From contig WJYB01000001.1 of NCBI GenBank assembly GCA_009668015.1, positions 310,001-374,000 on the forward strand: 64,000 nucleotides of DNA, read 5' to 3'. The notes under the pieces were generated by a model. The model was given only the letters and a program-made list of their open reading frames with translations. It made no database searches and was not told where the DNA came from. The stretch's first letter is position 1; each line of letters begins with the position of its first letter. The position numbers and the translations under genes were made by a program. This stretch comes from Enterobacteriaceae bacterium RIT714 (GTDB taxonomy: Bacteria > Pseudomonadota > Gammaproteobacteria > Enterobacterales > Enterobacteriaceae). This document shows positions 1-12,999 of the stretch, in pieces.

Positions 1-330
1 GCGCAGATGGCCTTTTTCATTTAACGCTATCCTTCATTAAAATCGTTATCGAAACCCGGGAGGTATTTTTAATGTGAATGAATCTCATTACTGAAGCGGG
101 GTTTTATACATTGACCTATAGGGGGTGTCAATGCGAGATGATGACTAAACGTTATCATTACCGCGACGGGGCGGTGTTGTGCGGAGAATGAACATCTTTT
201 TCACTGTCTGGCAGAAGTGCGCACGGCCAAAAACGCCAGTGCGCGTGTCAAAGCAGCAAGCCCAGTGCCGTCATTACTGATGGCTGGCGGTATTAGCGCG
301 TGGAAAGCCGTGATGGACAGATGACCCTTT
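1..330. other. Left-edge stretch without a convincing gene
   Basis: No reading frame here has both a plausible start with ribosome site and recognisable protein content. A 37-codon plus-strand frame at 78-191 has a purine-rich GGGAGG about 14 bases upstream, too far to be persuasive. A minus frame covering 201-497 looks like a shadow overlapping the next gene. rstB, expected on this side of rstA, is not present. Confidence 0.4.
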
Positions 331-669
331 TCAAAATGAAGAGTAAACGGGCCGCTCGTCGATTTTTGCGCAGACGGACAGTTTATCTTCACCCGCATAC
401 AGATAGCCAAATGAGTCTCTGGATAGTGAGTGGAAAAGCGTGTCGCCATTCGCAAAAGGGATGATCTCGGTATCACCAGAGCGTTTATGTCCGGCACCGG
501 TTTCGAAGTTTCCTTTCCACCTTTCCTGGGTGTGGTCGTATACGTGAAGAATAATCTCTACCAGACCCCTTTGCGGGCAGTTAAGGCGTAAAAAAGTGGA
601 GGAGAAATTTAAGGCGTGGGTAAAGCAGGGGATGGATAGCAGGCAAAACAGTACAGCTCTTAAAAACAT
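331..669 (-). CDS. Small hypothetical exported protein
   Basis: This 112-residue protein starts with a typical signal peptide: Arg4, a hydrophobic core (residues 5-14) and a cleavage-like THA at about residues 17-19. The mature part, about 93 residues, is polar with two cysteines, at about residues 31 and 101, that could form a disulfide in the periplasm. I do not recognise the family. The ribosome site is poor. It sits where rstB would be expected downstream of rstA, but shares nothing with a sensor kinase (no membrane pair, HAMP or H-box). Confidence 0.5.
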   Translation of the reverse strand: MFLRAVLFCLLSIPCFTHALNFSSTFLRLNCPQRGLVEIILHVYDHTQERWKGNFETGAGHKRSGDTEIIPFANGDTLFHSLSRDSFGYLYAGEDKLSVCAKIDERPVYSSF

Positions 670-908
670 AATAAAGATAGGGGCTCGTTCAAATTGAAAC
701 AGAAATTTAGCCTAAGTGGCAAATGTTGACATTGCCCTGGATCAAGATCACATAATTTTCAACGAGATAGATTATTTGGCGTCAGTGGCTGTAGCCGGTA
801 ATTCACCTTAACATCCCTGTTAGAGGGACTTGCCGCTATTACAGCGACTGCAGAAGCTATCTCACCAGAAAATGCGCCACCATGACTTTGTTGCCCGGAA
901 CGAACTCA

Positions 909-1625
909 TCAGGTCTCCCACGCGTGCGGTGCGAAAAGATAGCCTTTATTACGCACGGTTTTTATGCGATACGGCTCGGTTGCGTTATCCAGCAGCTTTT
1001 TACGCAGGCGTGAGATCGCCACATCAACACTGCGATCCATTCCATCGTAGCTCACACCGCGCAGGTTTTTCAGCAGGGCATCGCGATCCATAATCTGTCC
1101 GGCGTGGGTCGCCAGTTCCCACAGCAGATCAAAATCGGCGGTGGAGAGGGCGATGTCCATTCCCGAGAGCAGAACCTGGCGATTCACCGGATCGATAGAA
1201 AGTGTACCAAAACGCATCGCTTTGTGTGGTGTCAGAGACGCCGACGCCGTCTGGCTCTCCGCGGTGACGCGCTGGCGCAGATGCAGACGCAGACGCGCCA
1301 GTAACACCGCCGGGGGCGTTGTTTTGAGAATGTAATCATTCGCGCCCATCTCCAGCGATAAAATATGGTTCATGTCACTGTCGAGCGAGGTGAGCAGCAC
1401 AATCGGGCCATCCCATTGCGCGCGTAAATCGCGGCAGACGGTCATACCGTCTTTGCCGGGTAACATGATATCCAGCAGCACCAGGTCGGGCTTTTCACGC
1501 AACACCACCTTTTCGGCGCGATCGCCACGCGGCTCGACAACAACGTCCATATCGTGTTTTCCCAGATAAGCGGCTATCAGCTGGCCGACTTCTGGCTCAT
1601 CCTCAACAAAAACGATCTTATTCAT
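909..1625 (-). CDS. rstA: DNA-binding response regulator RstA
   Basis: OmpR/PhoB-type response regulator, 238 residues. The receiver domain (about 1-120) has the acidic pair (VEDE), the phospho-acceptor Asp in LLDIMLPGKDG, the conserved Thr/Ser (LLTSL) and the Lys in ILKTTPP. The winged-helix domain (about 138-236) contains STADFDLLWELATHAG and VRNKGYLFAP. It matches E. coli RstA closely. I use the internal Met at 1625, because the 12-residue upstream extension is absent from E. coli RstA. In E. coli rstB, the cognate sensor kinase, follows immediately and the pair lies under PhoPQ control. Here the downstream 900 bases hold no kinase, so RstA appears to be an orphan. Confidence 0.95.
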   Translation of the reverse strand: MNKIVFVEDEPEVGQLIAAYLGKHDMDVVVEPRGDRAEKVVLREKPDLVLLDIMLPGKDGMTVCRDLRAQWDGPIVLLTSLDSDMNHILSLEMGANDYILKTTPPAVLLARLRLHLRQRVTAESQTASASLTPHKAMRFGTLSIDPVNRQVLLSGMDIALSTADFDLLWELATHAGQIMDRDALLKNLRGVSYDGMDRSVDVAISRLRKKLLDNATEPYRIKTVRNKGYLFAPHAWET

Positions 1626-1752
1626 ACCACGTCTGTTTTCGCGAAAAATGTCAACATACACCGCGTTACCTCAACCTTCCATTAATCTTTCTCAATTAGC
1701 CGTCATTCCGTTATTCTGGCTGGTATTGTTATTTGATTGTTAAGGGAAAAGA

Positions 1753-2088
1753 ATGGCGCTGTTGATCAAAGCCGCACTGGGTGCGCTGGTGGTGGTGTTG
1801 ATTGGTATTTTAGCCCGGACAAAAAATTACTATATCGCCGGACTGATCCCCCTGTTCCCGACGTTTGCGCTTATTGCGCACTATATTGTGGCCTCTGAAC
1901 GGGGCATTGAGGCGCTGCGGACTACTATCGTCTTCGGGATGTGGTCGATTATTCCCTATTTTATTTATCTGCTTTCGCTGTGGTATTTCACCGCGACGAT
2001 GCGTCTCCCGCTGGCGCTGGGTGGGGCGGTGGTGTGCTGGAGCCTCAGCGCCTGGGTGTTAATCTTTTTCTGGAGCCGTTTCCACTAA
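1753..2088 (+). CDS. ydgC: GlpM-family inner membrane protein YdgC
   Basis: The 111-residue hydrophobic protein has about four predicted membrane segments (3-20, 26-46, 55-78, 84-108) and matches E. coli YdgC, including the stretch TKNYYIAGLIPLFPTFALIA and the same length. Its molecular role is unknown; E. coli reports link it loosely to envelope or alginate-type phenotypes of GlpM. It is divergent from rstA and its stop codon overlaps the folM stop by four bases in a convergent arrangement. The ribosome site AAGGG lies seven bases before the ATG. Confidence 0.9.
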   Translation: MALLIKAALGALVVVLIGILARTKNYYIAGLIPLFPTFALIAHYIVASERGIEALRTTIVFGMWSIIPYFIYLLSLWYFTATMRLPLALGGAVVCWSLSAWVLIFFWSRFH

Positions 2089-2807
2089 TTGAGCGGACGG
2101 CCGCCGTCGACGCCAAACGAACGCCCTGTGACATAGCAACTGGTCAGCAGGTAGTCGATAAGATCGATCACCTCTTTCTCGCCCGGCGCGATTTTCATCA
2201 GCGATTTATTGAGTGCTTTCTGGCGATATTCGGCATCGTCACCTTCGTTAAACAGAATTAACGAAGGGGCGATCGCGTTGACCTTGACCTCCGGAGCCAG
2301 CTTGCGCGCGAACGAGCGCGTCATATTGTCCAGTGCCGCTTTGCTGGCGGCATAGGCGATATGTTTGTCGCTGCCGCGCTCCACAACGTAGTCGGTGAAG
2401 TGAATAATATCGCCTGCGGCATGGCCATGGCCGCGCAGTAACGCCTCTAAAGCGTGATTCAGTAAATAAGGCGCGTGAACGTGGATCTGCAGCATGCTGG
2501 AGAGGGTTTCGCCAAGCGGCGTGCCCGGTTTTTCCGGCAACCATGCGCTGGCGTTATGGATAATGGCGCGTAACCCGCCCGTCGCCGATTTGACCTTTTC
2601 GGCAAACTCAGCAATGCCTGCGTCCGTAGCAAAATCGGCCTGAATACACAGCGCTCCAGCCTCGCGTAATCCCTCGATGGAGGGATAATCGTTGCGATAG
2701 CTGACGATCACCGGCTGGCGTTGATTCAGAAAATGGTGGGCAAGGGCGAGACCGATGCGTCGGCCTCCCCCAGTAATCAAAATGGGGCGTTGCGGTGCTT
2801 TTCCCAT
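2085..2807 (-). CDS. folM: Dihydromonapterin reductase FolM
   Basis: Short-chain dehydrogenase of 240 residues. It reduces dihydromonapterin (and weakly dihydrofolate) with NADPH in the tetrahydromonapterin pathway. The N-terminal Rossmann motif is ITGGGRRIG, a G-rich variant of TGxxxGxG typical of pteridine reductases. The catalytic YxxxK is in YAASKAALDN, and an NAIAPSLI segment follows it as in other SDRs. A strong AAAGGAG precedes the ATG. E. coli also has folM beside ydgC and ydgI, supporting orthology. Confidence 0.93.
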   Translation of the reverse strand: MGKAPQRPILITGGGRRIGLALAHHFLNQRQPVIVSYRNDYPSIEGLREAGALCIQADFATDAGIAEFAEKVKSATGGLRAIIHNASAWLPEKPGTPLGETLSSMLQIHVHAPYLLNHALEALLRGHGHAAGDIIHFTDYVVERGSDKHIAYAASKAALDNMTRSFARKLAPEVKVNAIAPSLILFNEGDDAEYRQKALNKSLMKIAPGEKEVIDLIDYLLTSCYVTGRSFGVDGGRPLN

Positions 2808-2845
2808 CGTTTTCTCCTTTCAGTTCGACAATGGGAAAAGAGGGC

Positions 2846-4228
2846 TTATCCCATCAACATCCACGTTGCCGGAACGGCAGCAATCAGTAGCATACCGATC
2901 AACGCCATCTCCCGACGCTTCAGGGCATGTCCCAGCTGGTGTGTGCGGCGGGCATAGATAAAGACCAGCAGCCCCGGCGCATAAAGCACAACGGACAGCA
3001 GCAGATGCATTGGCCCGGAAGCATACAGTAACCATAACCCATAGATACAGGCGCCGACACCGACCACGTAATGAGCCGGACGGGTGGCAATTTTTAACAA
3101 ATACGCGCCGACCAGGAAATAGGGTACCAGAATCATCTCCGAGGCAATGGTCAGCAGGGTGTTATAGTCCGAACCTGTGAGCCAGATCAGCACCAGGCAC
3201 ACCTGTACGCTGATGTTTGTCAGCCACAGTGACGCGGACGGCGCACTGTTTTTGTTCTGACGCGCAAACAGGCGGGGAAAGGCTTTATGCGTCGCGGCGA
3301 GGAAAGGCACTTCTGCCGCCATAATGGTCCAGCTCAGATAGGCCCCGCAGACCGAGACAATCAGCCCTGCCGCAATCACCACGTCGCCCCAGGAACCCAT
3401 CATCTTGACCATTAATCCGGCCATTGAAGGGTTACGCATGCCCGCCAGCTCCGGACGCGCCACCACCCCGATAGAGAGCAGTGTGACCATCAGATAGACG
3501 CTCAGCGCGGCCAGCACGGCTAACAGCGTGGCGCGGCCCACGTCGCGCTTGTTACGCGCTCTTGCCGAGACCACCACGGCACCTTCCACGCCGATAAACA
3601 CCCACAGGGTGATCAGCATGGTGTTTTTTACCTGTTCCCAGACCGGGACGCCCAGCGCAATGCCGGTGAAATCCATGCTAAAGACGTCAAGGCGAAAGGC
3701 GATAAACGCCAGCACGATAAACAGGCCAAGCGGCACCAGTTTTGCCAGCGTCGCCACCAGATTAATACTCGCCGCCGTCTGCACGCCGCGCAGGACCAGC
3801 CAGTGAACTAACCACAGCAGAACCGATGCGCCAACAATGGATTGCCAGGTATTCCCGTCGCCGAAGAAGCGCAGTTCGGGGCTATCGGTAAAGAAACTCA
3901 GCGCGGAGAAAACAATCACCAGGTAAGAGACGTTGGCGATAACGGCACAGAGCCAGTAACCCCAGGCGGAGCAGAAGCCAATCAGTTCGCCAAAACCTTC
4001 ACGGGCGTAAGTGAATATTCCACCGTCCAGATCCGGGCGGATACGCGTCAGTATTAACATGGCAAAGGCCAGCAGCAGGATCCCAACGCCGGTGATCCCC
4101 CAGCCGATGAGCAGCGCCGCCGGGCTGGCGACTTCCGCCATATTCTGCGGCAAACTGAATACGCCTGCGCCCAGCATGGAGCTTAAAACGAGCGCAGTTA
4201 AAGCGCTCAGGCCAAGTTTCTTTTCCAT
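2846..4228 (-). CDS. ydgI: Putative arginine/ornithine antiporter YdgI (APC family)
   Basis: The 460-residue APC-superfamily permease has about 12 membrane segments and the family's first-helix glycine motif (SSMLGAGVFSLPQN, about residues 16-29). It corresponds to E. coli YdgI, which resembles ArcD-type basic amino-acid exchangers; its substrate has not been settled by experiment that I know of. The gene is about 38 bases upstream of folM on the same strand, so they may be co-transcribed. The ribosome site is AGGAAG seven bases before the start. Confidence 0.88.
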   Translation of the reverse strand: MEKKLGLSALTALVLSSMLGAGVFSLPQNMAEVASPAALLIGWGITGVGILLLAFAMLILTRIRPDLDGGIFTYAREGFGELIGFCSAWGYWLCAVIANVSYLVIVFSALSFFTDSPELRFFGDGNTWQSIVGASVLLWLVHWLVLRGVQTAASINLVATLAKLVPLGLFIVLAFIAFRLDVFSMDFTGIALGVPVWEQVKNTMLITLWVFIGVEGAVVVSARARNKRDVGRATLLAVLAALSVYLMVTLLSIGVVARPELAGMRNPSMAGLMVKMMGSWGDVVIAAGLIVSVCGAYLSWTIMAAEVPFLAATHKAFPRLFARQNKNSAPSASLWLTNISVQVCLVLIWLTGSDYNTLLTIASEMILVPYFLVGAYLLKIATRPAHYVVGVGACIYGLWLLYASGPMHLLLSVVLYAPGLLVFIYARRTHQLGHALKRREMALIGMLLIAAVPATWMLMG

Positions 4229-4373
4229 TGGCTTCCTGTTATGAAAGGACCAAATCCAGAATAATTATTTCGCACAAGCGCATAAAAATGGTGGATCACA
4301 CTAAGGCGCGGGATTTTACGGAGTGTCTTGAATGCATGCAATGACGTGAGGCAGAAATTCAATTAAAAGTTAC

Positions 4374-4399
4374 AAAAAAGGCGGCATTGCGCCGCCTTT
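4374..4399 (-). terminator. Rho-independent terminator of ydgH
   Basis: Nine-base-pair perfect stem (AAAGGCGGC pairing with GCCGCCTTT) with a five-base loop. On the minus strand it is followed by a run of T residues, 16 bases past the ydgH stop codon. Confidence 0.85.
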
Positions 4400-4414
4400 G
4401 GTTAACCCGTTTTG

Positions 4415-5359
4415 TTATTTATACAGGTCAGCGCTGATGGTCATGTTGTTACCACGTTCCTGCCACTGGCGGGTGATGTGGTAATACTTCGCGCCTTTCT
4501 TCTGCGCGCGTTTCGCCACCTGGTAAGACACTTCGGTCATGTTGCCGTAGTTACCGGTGAATTTAACGCTGTCGAAAGGCACCATCTGCGCGGCAGTGGC
4601 TTTGTTCAACTCTTCAATTTTTGTGCCGTCCGGCAGGGTGACAGTGTAACGACCGCCTTTAGTGGTTTGCGTTTCAAAGAAACGACCGACTTCAGCGCTG
4701 GGTGTTGCTGTCGTGGCAACGCCTGGAATTTCGACTTTCTTCGCTTCTTCGCCGCCTTTAGCGATAGCTGCGCGGCCCGCTTCAGAATCTGCCGGGATCA
4801 CGTCCGGGCTTTGCAGAACGCGTTTTTTGGCATCCGCTTTATAGATGAATGCGGTAATACGCTGGTTGCCGCCCTGGTTGGCGTCGATCTGACGCACGAT
4901 GTAGAAAGAGGCTGCACCTTTTTCTTTCGCGGCTTTGGTGATGGCGTCATTCACTTCTGGCTGGCTGCGGTAGAAACCCTGAATGGTGACTGTGTCGAAC
5001 GGCTCCAGTGCAATGGCCTGGTCTTTAGGCAACTCCATCACGCCATTGATAACGCGATTTTTTGGGGCAGTAGCTTTCGGCGCGTCTTCTTTATATAAAT
5101 CGGCCACAATGCGTAAGTTGCCACCACTGCCATAATCAGAGGTATCAACGACGTAAAAAGAGGCAGCGCCTTCTTTATCCGCACGACGAGAGGCAGCCTG
5201 CACCCCGTCACCAATGGCGTTAAAACGACCCGTGATGGTGACACGATCGTAAGGTTTCAACGCTGCCGCTTGCTCCGGCGTTAACTCTGTCGCAGCGTGA
5301 GCAGACAGGGCGATCGCAGAAAGGAGTGCGGACGCCAGGAGAGTGTTCTTAAGCTTCAT
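4415..5359 (-). CDS. ydgH: Periplasmic DUF1471 protein YdgH
   Basis: This 314-residue secreted protein has a signal peptide ending at about AHAA (residue 22) and three DUF1471/YhcN-type repeats, recognisable by ASFYVV, ASFYIV and KYYHIT segments at about residues 61, 145 and 292. The length equals E. coli YdgH when the internal Met at 5359 is used instead of an upstream Met that would put eight charged residues before the signal. Small DUF1471 proteins respond to stress and affect biofilm; the role of three-domain YdgH is unclear. Divergent from pntA. Confidence 0.9.
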   Translation of the reverse strand: MKLKNTLLASALLSAIALSAHAATELTPEQAAALKPYDRVTITGRFNAIGDGVQAASRRADKEGAASFYVVDTSDYGSGGNLRIVADLYKEDAPKATAPKNRVINGVMELPKDQAIALEPFDTVTIQGFYRSQPEVNDAITKAAKEKGAASFYIVRQIDANQGGNQRITAFIYKADAKKRVLQSPDVIPADSEAGRAAIAKGGEEAKKVEIPGVATTATPSAEVGRFFETQTTKGGRYTVTLPDGTKIEELNKATAAQMVPFDSVKFTGNYGNMTEVSYQVAKRAQKKGAKYYHITRQWQERGNNMTISADLYK

Positions 5360-7423
<2,064 letters not shown>

Positions 7424-7430
7424 GGGGTAG

Positions 7431-8822
<1,392 letters not shown>

Positions 8823-8835
8823 TGCGTCAGATGTG

Positions 8836-8865
8836 AAAAAGCCGCCTGACAGGGCGGCTTTTTTT
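8836..8865 (+). terminator. Terminator after pntAB
   Basis: A GC-rich hairpin (GCCGCC / GGCGGC, loop TGACA) flanked by A-run and seven T residues directly after the pntB stop; it could also serve uspE from the other side. Confidence 0.9.
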
Positions 8866-8883
8866 ATGGCTGGGTGACGACGT

Positions 8884-9834
8884 TTAATCGTCTTCTTCGT
8901 CATCCAGTTCGACGGGCGTTTGATACTGATCCGGTTTAATCACCAGCAGGTCGCAGCGCAGATGATCAATCACCTGTTCAGCCGTATTGCCGAGGAAGGC
9001 CGCCGAAATACCGGTCCGACCCACCGTGCCAAGCACCACAATCCCCGCCTGTAAATGCTCAGTGAGATCAGGAATAACCTCTTCAGGCAGTCCTTTTTCT
9101 ACGTGGGTCATTTTCTCATCAATGCCAAATTTCTGGCGCAGCGCTTTCATCGCCAGCAGATGCTGACCCCGAATCGCATCGTTGTAAACGCTCGGGTCAA
9201 ACTCAGGCAGTTCGATAGCAATATTGATGGGTGTGACGGGATAGGCCCCGACCAGATGCACCTCGGTATGGTTGACCTGTTCGGCAAGTTGGATCGTCTC
9301 TTTCACCAGTTTTTCATTGAGGGCGTTGTGGTAATCCTCTTCACTGGCGAGGTTAACGGCAACCACCGCTTTACCGCCTTCCGGCCACGGCTGGTCTTTC
9401 ACCATCCAGACCGGACACGGGCATTTGCGCAATAAGTGCCAGTCGGTTGGCGTGAAGATCACCGCTTCCAGTTTGTCGTGCTGATGCGCCATCTTCAGCA
9501 GCAGATCGTGTTTTTCGCCGATCACTTCCTGGATGATGGCTTCAAAAGGACGGTTATGCCACACCACTTTGATATCAATGGGGATGCCCGCATCAATATA
9601 ATATTTTGCCTGCTCGCGGATCCACGCGGTCCGTTGGCTGATCACGCCCTGACGCATAGCGGTGCGCTCATCAGGCGACAGAAGGGTGGTCATCTCGTAT
9701 GAGAAGTCATAGATCGGCAAAAACGCTTTGATTTTGCCGCCAATCCGTTGATGTAAATATACAGCTCGCCGTAATGCAGGTTGATCGTCCTGATTAGGAT
9801 CGATGGCCACCAGCATGTTTTGATACTTTGCCAT
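8884..9834 (-). CDS. uspE: Tandem universal stress protein UspE
   Basis: 316 residues with two universal-stress-protein domains in tandem (about 1-150 and 155-305). The second ends with the ATP-type signature [18 protein letters not shown]. Length and sequence fit E. coli UspE, a cytoplasmic protein linked to DNA-damage resistance, motility and aggregation. A GGAGACC ribosome site precedes the ATG. It lies upstream-to-downstream with fnr on the same strand, as in E. coli. The acidic tail (ELDDEEDD) is notable. Confidence 0.95.
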   Translation of the reverse strand: MAKYQNMLVAIDPNQDDQPALRRAVYLHQRIGGKIKAFLPIYDFSYEMTTLLSPDERTAMRQGVISQRTAWIREQAKYYIDAGIPIDIKVVWHNRPFEAIIQEVIGEKHDLLLKMAHQHDKLEAVIFTPTDWHLLRKCPCPVWMVKDQPWPEGGKAVVAVNLASEEDYHNALNEKLVKETIQLAEQVNHTEVHLVGAYPVTPINIAIELPEFDPSVYNDAIRGQHLLAMKALRQKFGIDEKMTHVEKGLPEEVIPDLTEHLQAGIVVLGTVGRTGISAAFLGNTAEQVIDHLRCDLLVIKPDQYQTPVELDDEEDD

Positions 9835-9971
9835 ACAGGTCTCCTTACAACTGTCACCTCAGTCTGTAATTAAAAGAGTAACCTATATACGTTGAATGAA
9901 ACAGGGGAGAAGGTTTTGCCAGATCAATAAATCTTAAAAATTTACTGACCTGGCTGAAGAAAAGCGAGGGG

Positions 9972-10724
9972 TCAGGCGACGTTACGGGAGTGACCGGCGA
10001 GAACCGCCAGGGCTTCACCATTTTCGATGGTGATGTATTTGCCTTTCACCGCTAACATGCCACTTTTCTGGAAACGACCCAGCAGGCGGCTGATGGTTTC
10101 CACCGTCAGGCCCAGGTAGTTACCGATATCACCACGCGTCATGGTCAGGCGGAACTCACGCGGAGAGAAACCCCGTTCGGCAAAACGACGAGACAGGTTA
10201 TAGATAAACGCGGCCAGACGCTCTTCTGCATTCTTTTTGGAAAGCAGCAGAATCATGTCCTGATCGCCTTTGATCTCACCGCTCATCAGACGCATCATCT
10301 GCTGGCGCAGATTCGGCATTTTACCGGACAGATCGTCGAGAGTTTCAAACGGAATTTCGCAAACCATAGAGGTTTCCAGCGCCTGAGCAAAGCTCGGGTG
10401 GTGGCCAGTGCCGATAGCGTCAAAGCCCACCAGATCGCCCGCCAGATGGAAGCCAGTGATCTGCTCATCGCCTTGTTCGGTGATGGTATAGCTTTTAATC
10501 GTGCCAGAACGGATAGCATAGAGCGATTTCAGTTCGTCTCCCGCTTTAAACAGCGTCTGTCCCTTCTGAATAGGCTTTTTACGCTCAATGATATTATCAA
10601 GCTGATCAAGCTCATGCTCATTCAGGGTAAAAGGGATACAGAGCTGGCTGATGCTGCAATCCTGGCAATGGATAGCACAACCGCCAGACTGAATGCGTCG
10701 TATAATTCGCTTTTCCGGGATCAT
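9972..10724 (-). CDS. fnr: Anaerobic regulator FNR
   Basis: 250-residue CRP/FNR-family oxygen sensor. Four N-terminal cysteines (16, 20, 23, 29 counted from MIPEK), of which 20, 23 and 29 are the cluster ligands, plus the central Cys in SMVCEIPFE supply the [4Fe-4S] ligation. A cAMP-fold sensor domain, the dimer helix and the helix-turn-helix with [11 protein letters not shown] (Glu and Ser contact DNA) follow. I use the ATG at 10724, giving the E. coli length; an in-frame TTG four codons earlier is an alternative. It is practically identical to the E. coli protein. Confidence 0.98.
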   Translation of the reverse strand: MIPEKRIIRRIQSGGCAIHCQDCSISQLCIPFTLNEHELDQLDNIIERKKPIQKGQTLFKAGDELKSLYAIRSGTIKSYTITEQGDEQITGFHLAGDLVGFDAIGTGHHPSFAQALETSMVCEIPFETLDDLSGKMPNLRQQMMRLMSGEIKGDQDMILLLSKKNAEERLAAFIYNLSRRFAERGFSPREFRLTMTRGDIGNYLGLTVETISRLLGRFQKSGMLAVKGKYITIENGEALAVLAGHSRNVA

Positions 10725-10743
10725 AGGTTTGCTCAAGCCTTAA

Positions 10744-10757
10744 TTGATATTGGTCAA
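10744..10757 (-). promoter_or_regulatory. FNR-type binding site upstream of fnr
   Basis: TTGAT-ATTG-GTCAA matches the FNR consensus TTGAT-N4-ATCAA at nine of ten positions. It lies 20-33 bases upstream of the fnr start codon, consistent with the known negative autoregulation of fnr in E. coli. Autoregulation here is inferred from that position. Confidence 0.75.
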
Positions 10758-10907
10758 TTTTAACATCTTTTTGGAGTAGACGTAAGTCTGGTAAACCATC
10801 AATAAGGACAAGTGGCGACAATGTGTCGCCATCTTCTTGAAATTCCACAGTTTGATTGTGGAATAATGACCTAAATCATAGAAAATTAAGCACTAAAAGC
10901 CTGGTCG

Positions 10908-11420
10908 CTACAGTAATAAATAGCCTTCGTGACGCAGTAACCACTCTTTACGCTGAACCCCACCGGCATAGCCGGTCATGGTGCCGTTGCGCCCAATCAC
11001 GCGATGACAGGGCACCACAATACTGACCGGATTGGAGCCGTTTGCCGCCCCCACGGCGCGAGCGGCTCCGGCACGGCCTAGCTGTTCGGCAAGCTGACCA
11101 TAGTGCATGACGTGCCCGCAAGGGATGGCCCGCAGCGCCTGCCACACTTCGCGCTGGAAGGCAGTGCCTGCGGTCGCGGTTGGCAACGTGTCAATAATGC
11201 TGAGATTGCCCTCGAAGTAGGCGGCAAGCTTCTCGCTTAAACCGCCCGGATTGGTGGCGCTGATGCGCTCGTAACCTTCGCGATAGTGAATATTAAGCAA
11301 TTCAACCATTCGGTCGCTGTGCTCTTCCCACTCTACCGCCCGCAGATTGAACTGCTCATCGGCGATCACCCACAGCGGGCCAAGCGGCGTGGCAATCTTA
11401 TCTTCAAGTAATCTCAGCAT
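10908..11420 (-). CDS. ogt: O6-methylguanine-DNA methyltransferase Ogt
   Basis: 170-residue constitutive alkyltransferase that removes methyl groups from O6-methylguanine and O4-methylthymine in a suicide reaction. The acceptor cysteine is in the diagnostic VVPCHRVIG (about residue 138); the upstream helix [18 protein letters not shown] is the Asn/Arg-finger-bearing DNA-binding region. It begins 10 bases after abgT on the same strand, so it may be read through from the abg operon. An imperfect inverted repeat (TTCCACA/TGTGGAA) lies past its 3' side near 10846-10863. Confidence 0.95.
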   Translation of the reverse strand: MLRLLEDKIATPLGPLWVIADEQFNLRAVEWEEHSDRMVELLNIHYREGYERISATNPGGLSEKLAAYFEGNLSIIDTLPTATAGTAFQREVWQALRAIPCGHVMHYGQLAEQLGRAGAARAVGAANGSNPVSIVVPCHRVIGRNGTMTGYAGGVQRKEWLLRHEGYLLL

Positions 11421-11430
11421 CCTTTGTCCC

Positions 11431-12957
11431 TTAATTCAGCCGTGGGTAAATCCCCGGTCCAATTGGCAGACCGACAAGATACCATGCCACCAACATCACC
11501 AACCATACCCCTAAAAAGATAAGCGGATAGGGCAGCACCAGCGAATAGTAGGTACCCAGCTTCGCTTCCGGTTTATAGCGCTGCAGGAAGCCCAGAAACA
11601 GCGGAACAAACGGCGACACCGGGGCGAGGGGAATGACAGAGGAATCCGCCACGCGAAACAGGATCTGTGCAAACGCCGGATGAAAGCCGAGCAGCATAAA
11701 CATCGGCACAAAGATGGGAGCCAGAATAGACCAGATAGCCGAACCGCTGGCGATAAACATACACAGCAATGATGACAGCAACGCCAGCCCGACAAAGGCC
11801 GGAATACCGCTTAACCCGGCAGTTTCCAGAATATCGGTCAAACCGACAGCCATAAACTTGCCCATGTTGCTCCAGTTAAACATGGCCACGAACTGCGCCA
11901 GCGGGAAGACCATCACGATAAATCCGGCCATCTCTTTCATCGGTTCGATCATCAACTGCGGCAGATCGCCCTGACGGCGGATTTTGCCCGTTGCGATACC
12001 GTAGGCGAGCGAGACGACAAAAAAGAACAGGATAATCAGCGGCACAATCCCCTGGATAAACGGCGATGGCAACACGGTATGTTTCACCGGATCGCGCAGC
12101 ACGCCGTTTTCAGGAACGACCATCAGCGCAACGACCGCAATAAACAGCACAGAGACAATCCCGGCCACGCGCAAACCGTAACGCTGCTCTTTGCCCAGCG
12201 TCTGCAGTTTTTCGTCACTGCGGCCTTCCCATTTTCCCAGGCGCGGTTCGACGATTTTATCGGTAATCAGGCCACCGACGATCGTCAGCACAACCACGGA
12301 GCAGGCCATAAAGTACCAGTTGTCGATCACGCTGACGTGCATAGCGGCGTCAATGGTTTTCGCCGCCTCGGTGCTGATCCCTGAAAGCAACACATCGGTG
12401 GTCACGATCAGCAGATTGGCGGTAAAGCCACAGCCGACACCGGCGATAGCGGCAAGCAAACCGGCCACCGGATGGCGACCCACCGCCAGGAAGATCAGCG
12501 CTCCCATTGGCGGCATAATCACCAGCGCCGCGTCAGAGGAGATATGGCTGAAGAACGCGATAAACAGCACCATATAACTGGCGTAACGGGCGCTTACAGC
12601 GGATGCCATCTTCACCATCAGCGCAGGGAGGAGTCCAACGCGTTCGGCCAGACCGGCGCCGAGCACCAGCGCCAGAATCGCCCCGAGCGGAGCAAAACCG
12701 CTGAAATTTTTAATCACATTGGGTAAAAACCAGTGCAGCCCCTCAACGCTCAGCAGGTTTTTCACCGCCACCATACTGCCATCTGCCGGACTGCGCACAC
12801 TGACCTCAAAAGCGGACAGCACGGCAGTGGCCACCATCAAAATGACGATCAAATAGATAAAAAGCAGGAAAGGGTGCGGCACTTTATTACCGATCCTTTC
12901 AACCCAGCCATAGAGCTTACCGGATGGGGAATGCGAAGGTATGGAAGACATACTCAT
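11431..12957 (-). CDS. abgT: p-Aminobenzoyl-glutamate transporter AbgT
   Basis: The 508-residue AbgT-family permease imports the folate breakdown product p-aminobenzoyl-glutamate, driven by ion gradients. About nine to eleven membrane helices and re-entrant hairpins are evident, with family motifs [19 protein letters not shown] and [17 protein letters not shown]. Length equals E. coli AbgT. A GAGGA site precedes the ATG. It is the third gene of abgA-abgB-abgT, 42 bases after abgB. Confidence 0.96.
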   Translation of the reverse strand: MSMSSIPSHSPSGKLYGWVERIGNKVPHPFLLFIYLIVILMVATAVLSAFEVSVRSPADGSMVAVKNLLSVEGLHWFLPNVIKNFSGFAPLGAILALVLGAGLAERVGLLPALMVKMASAVSARYASYMVLFIAFFSHISSDAALVIMPPMGALIFLAVGRHPVAGLLAAIAGVGCGFTANLLIVTTDVLLSGISTEAAKTIDAAMHVSVIDNWYFMACSVVVLTIVGGLITDKIVEPRLGKWEGRSDEKLQTLGKEQRYGLRVAGIVSVLFIAVVALMVVPENGVLRDPVKHTVLPSPFIQGIVPLIILFFFVVSLAYGIATGKIRRQGDLPQLMIEPMKEMAGFIVMVFPLAQFVAMFNWSNMGKFMAVGLTDILETAGLSGIPAFVGLALLSSLLCMFIASGSAIWSILAPIFVPMFMLLGFHPAFAQILFRVADSSVIPLAPVSPFVPLFLGFLQRYKPEAKLGTYYSLVLPYPLIFLGVWLVMLVAWYLVGLPIGPGIYPRLN

Positions 12958-12999
12958 GGGCGTTCCTCGGGACTGTTGTGTTGTTGTTTGCGTGTTTTA

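Noticed and set aside
720..760. TTGACA followed by CATAAT on the plus strand
   Set aside because: Spacing is 19 bases and no plus-strand gene follows.
1727..1743. PhoP-box-like direct repeat TGTTAT-N5-TGTTAA
   Set aside because: It overlaps the ydgC ribosome site on the strand opposite to rstA and is not in a promoter position.
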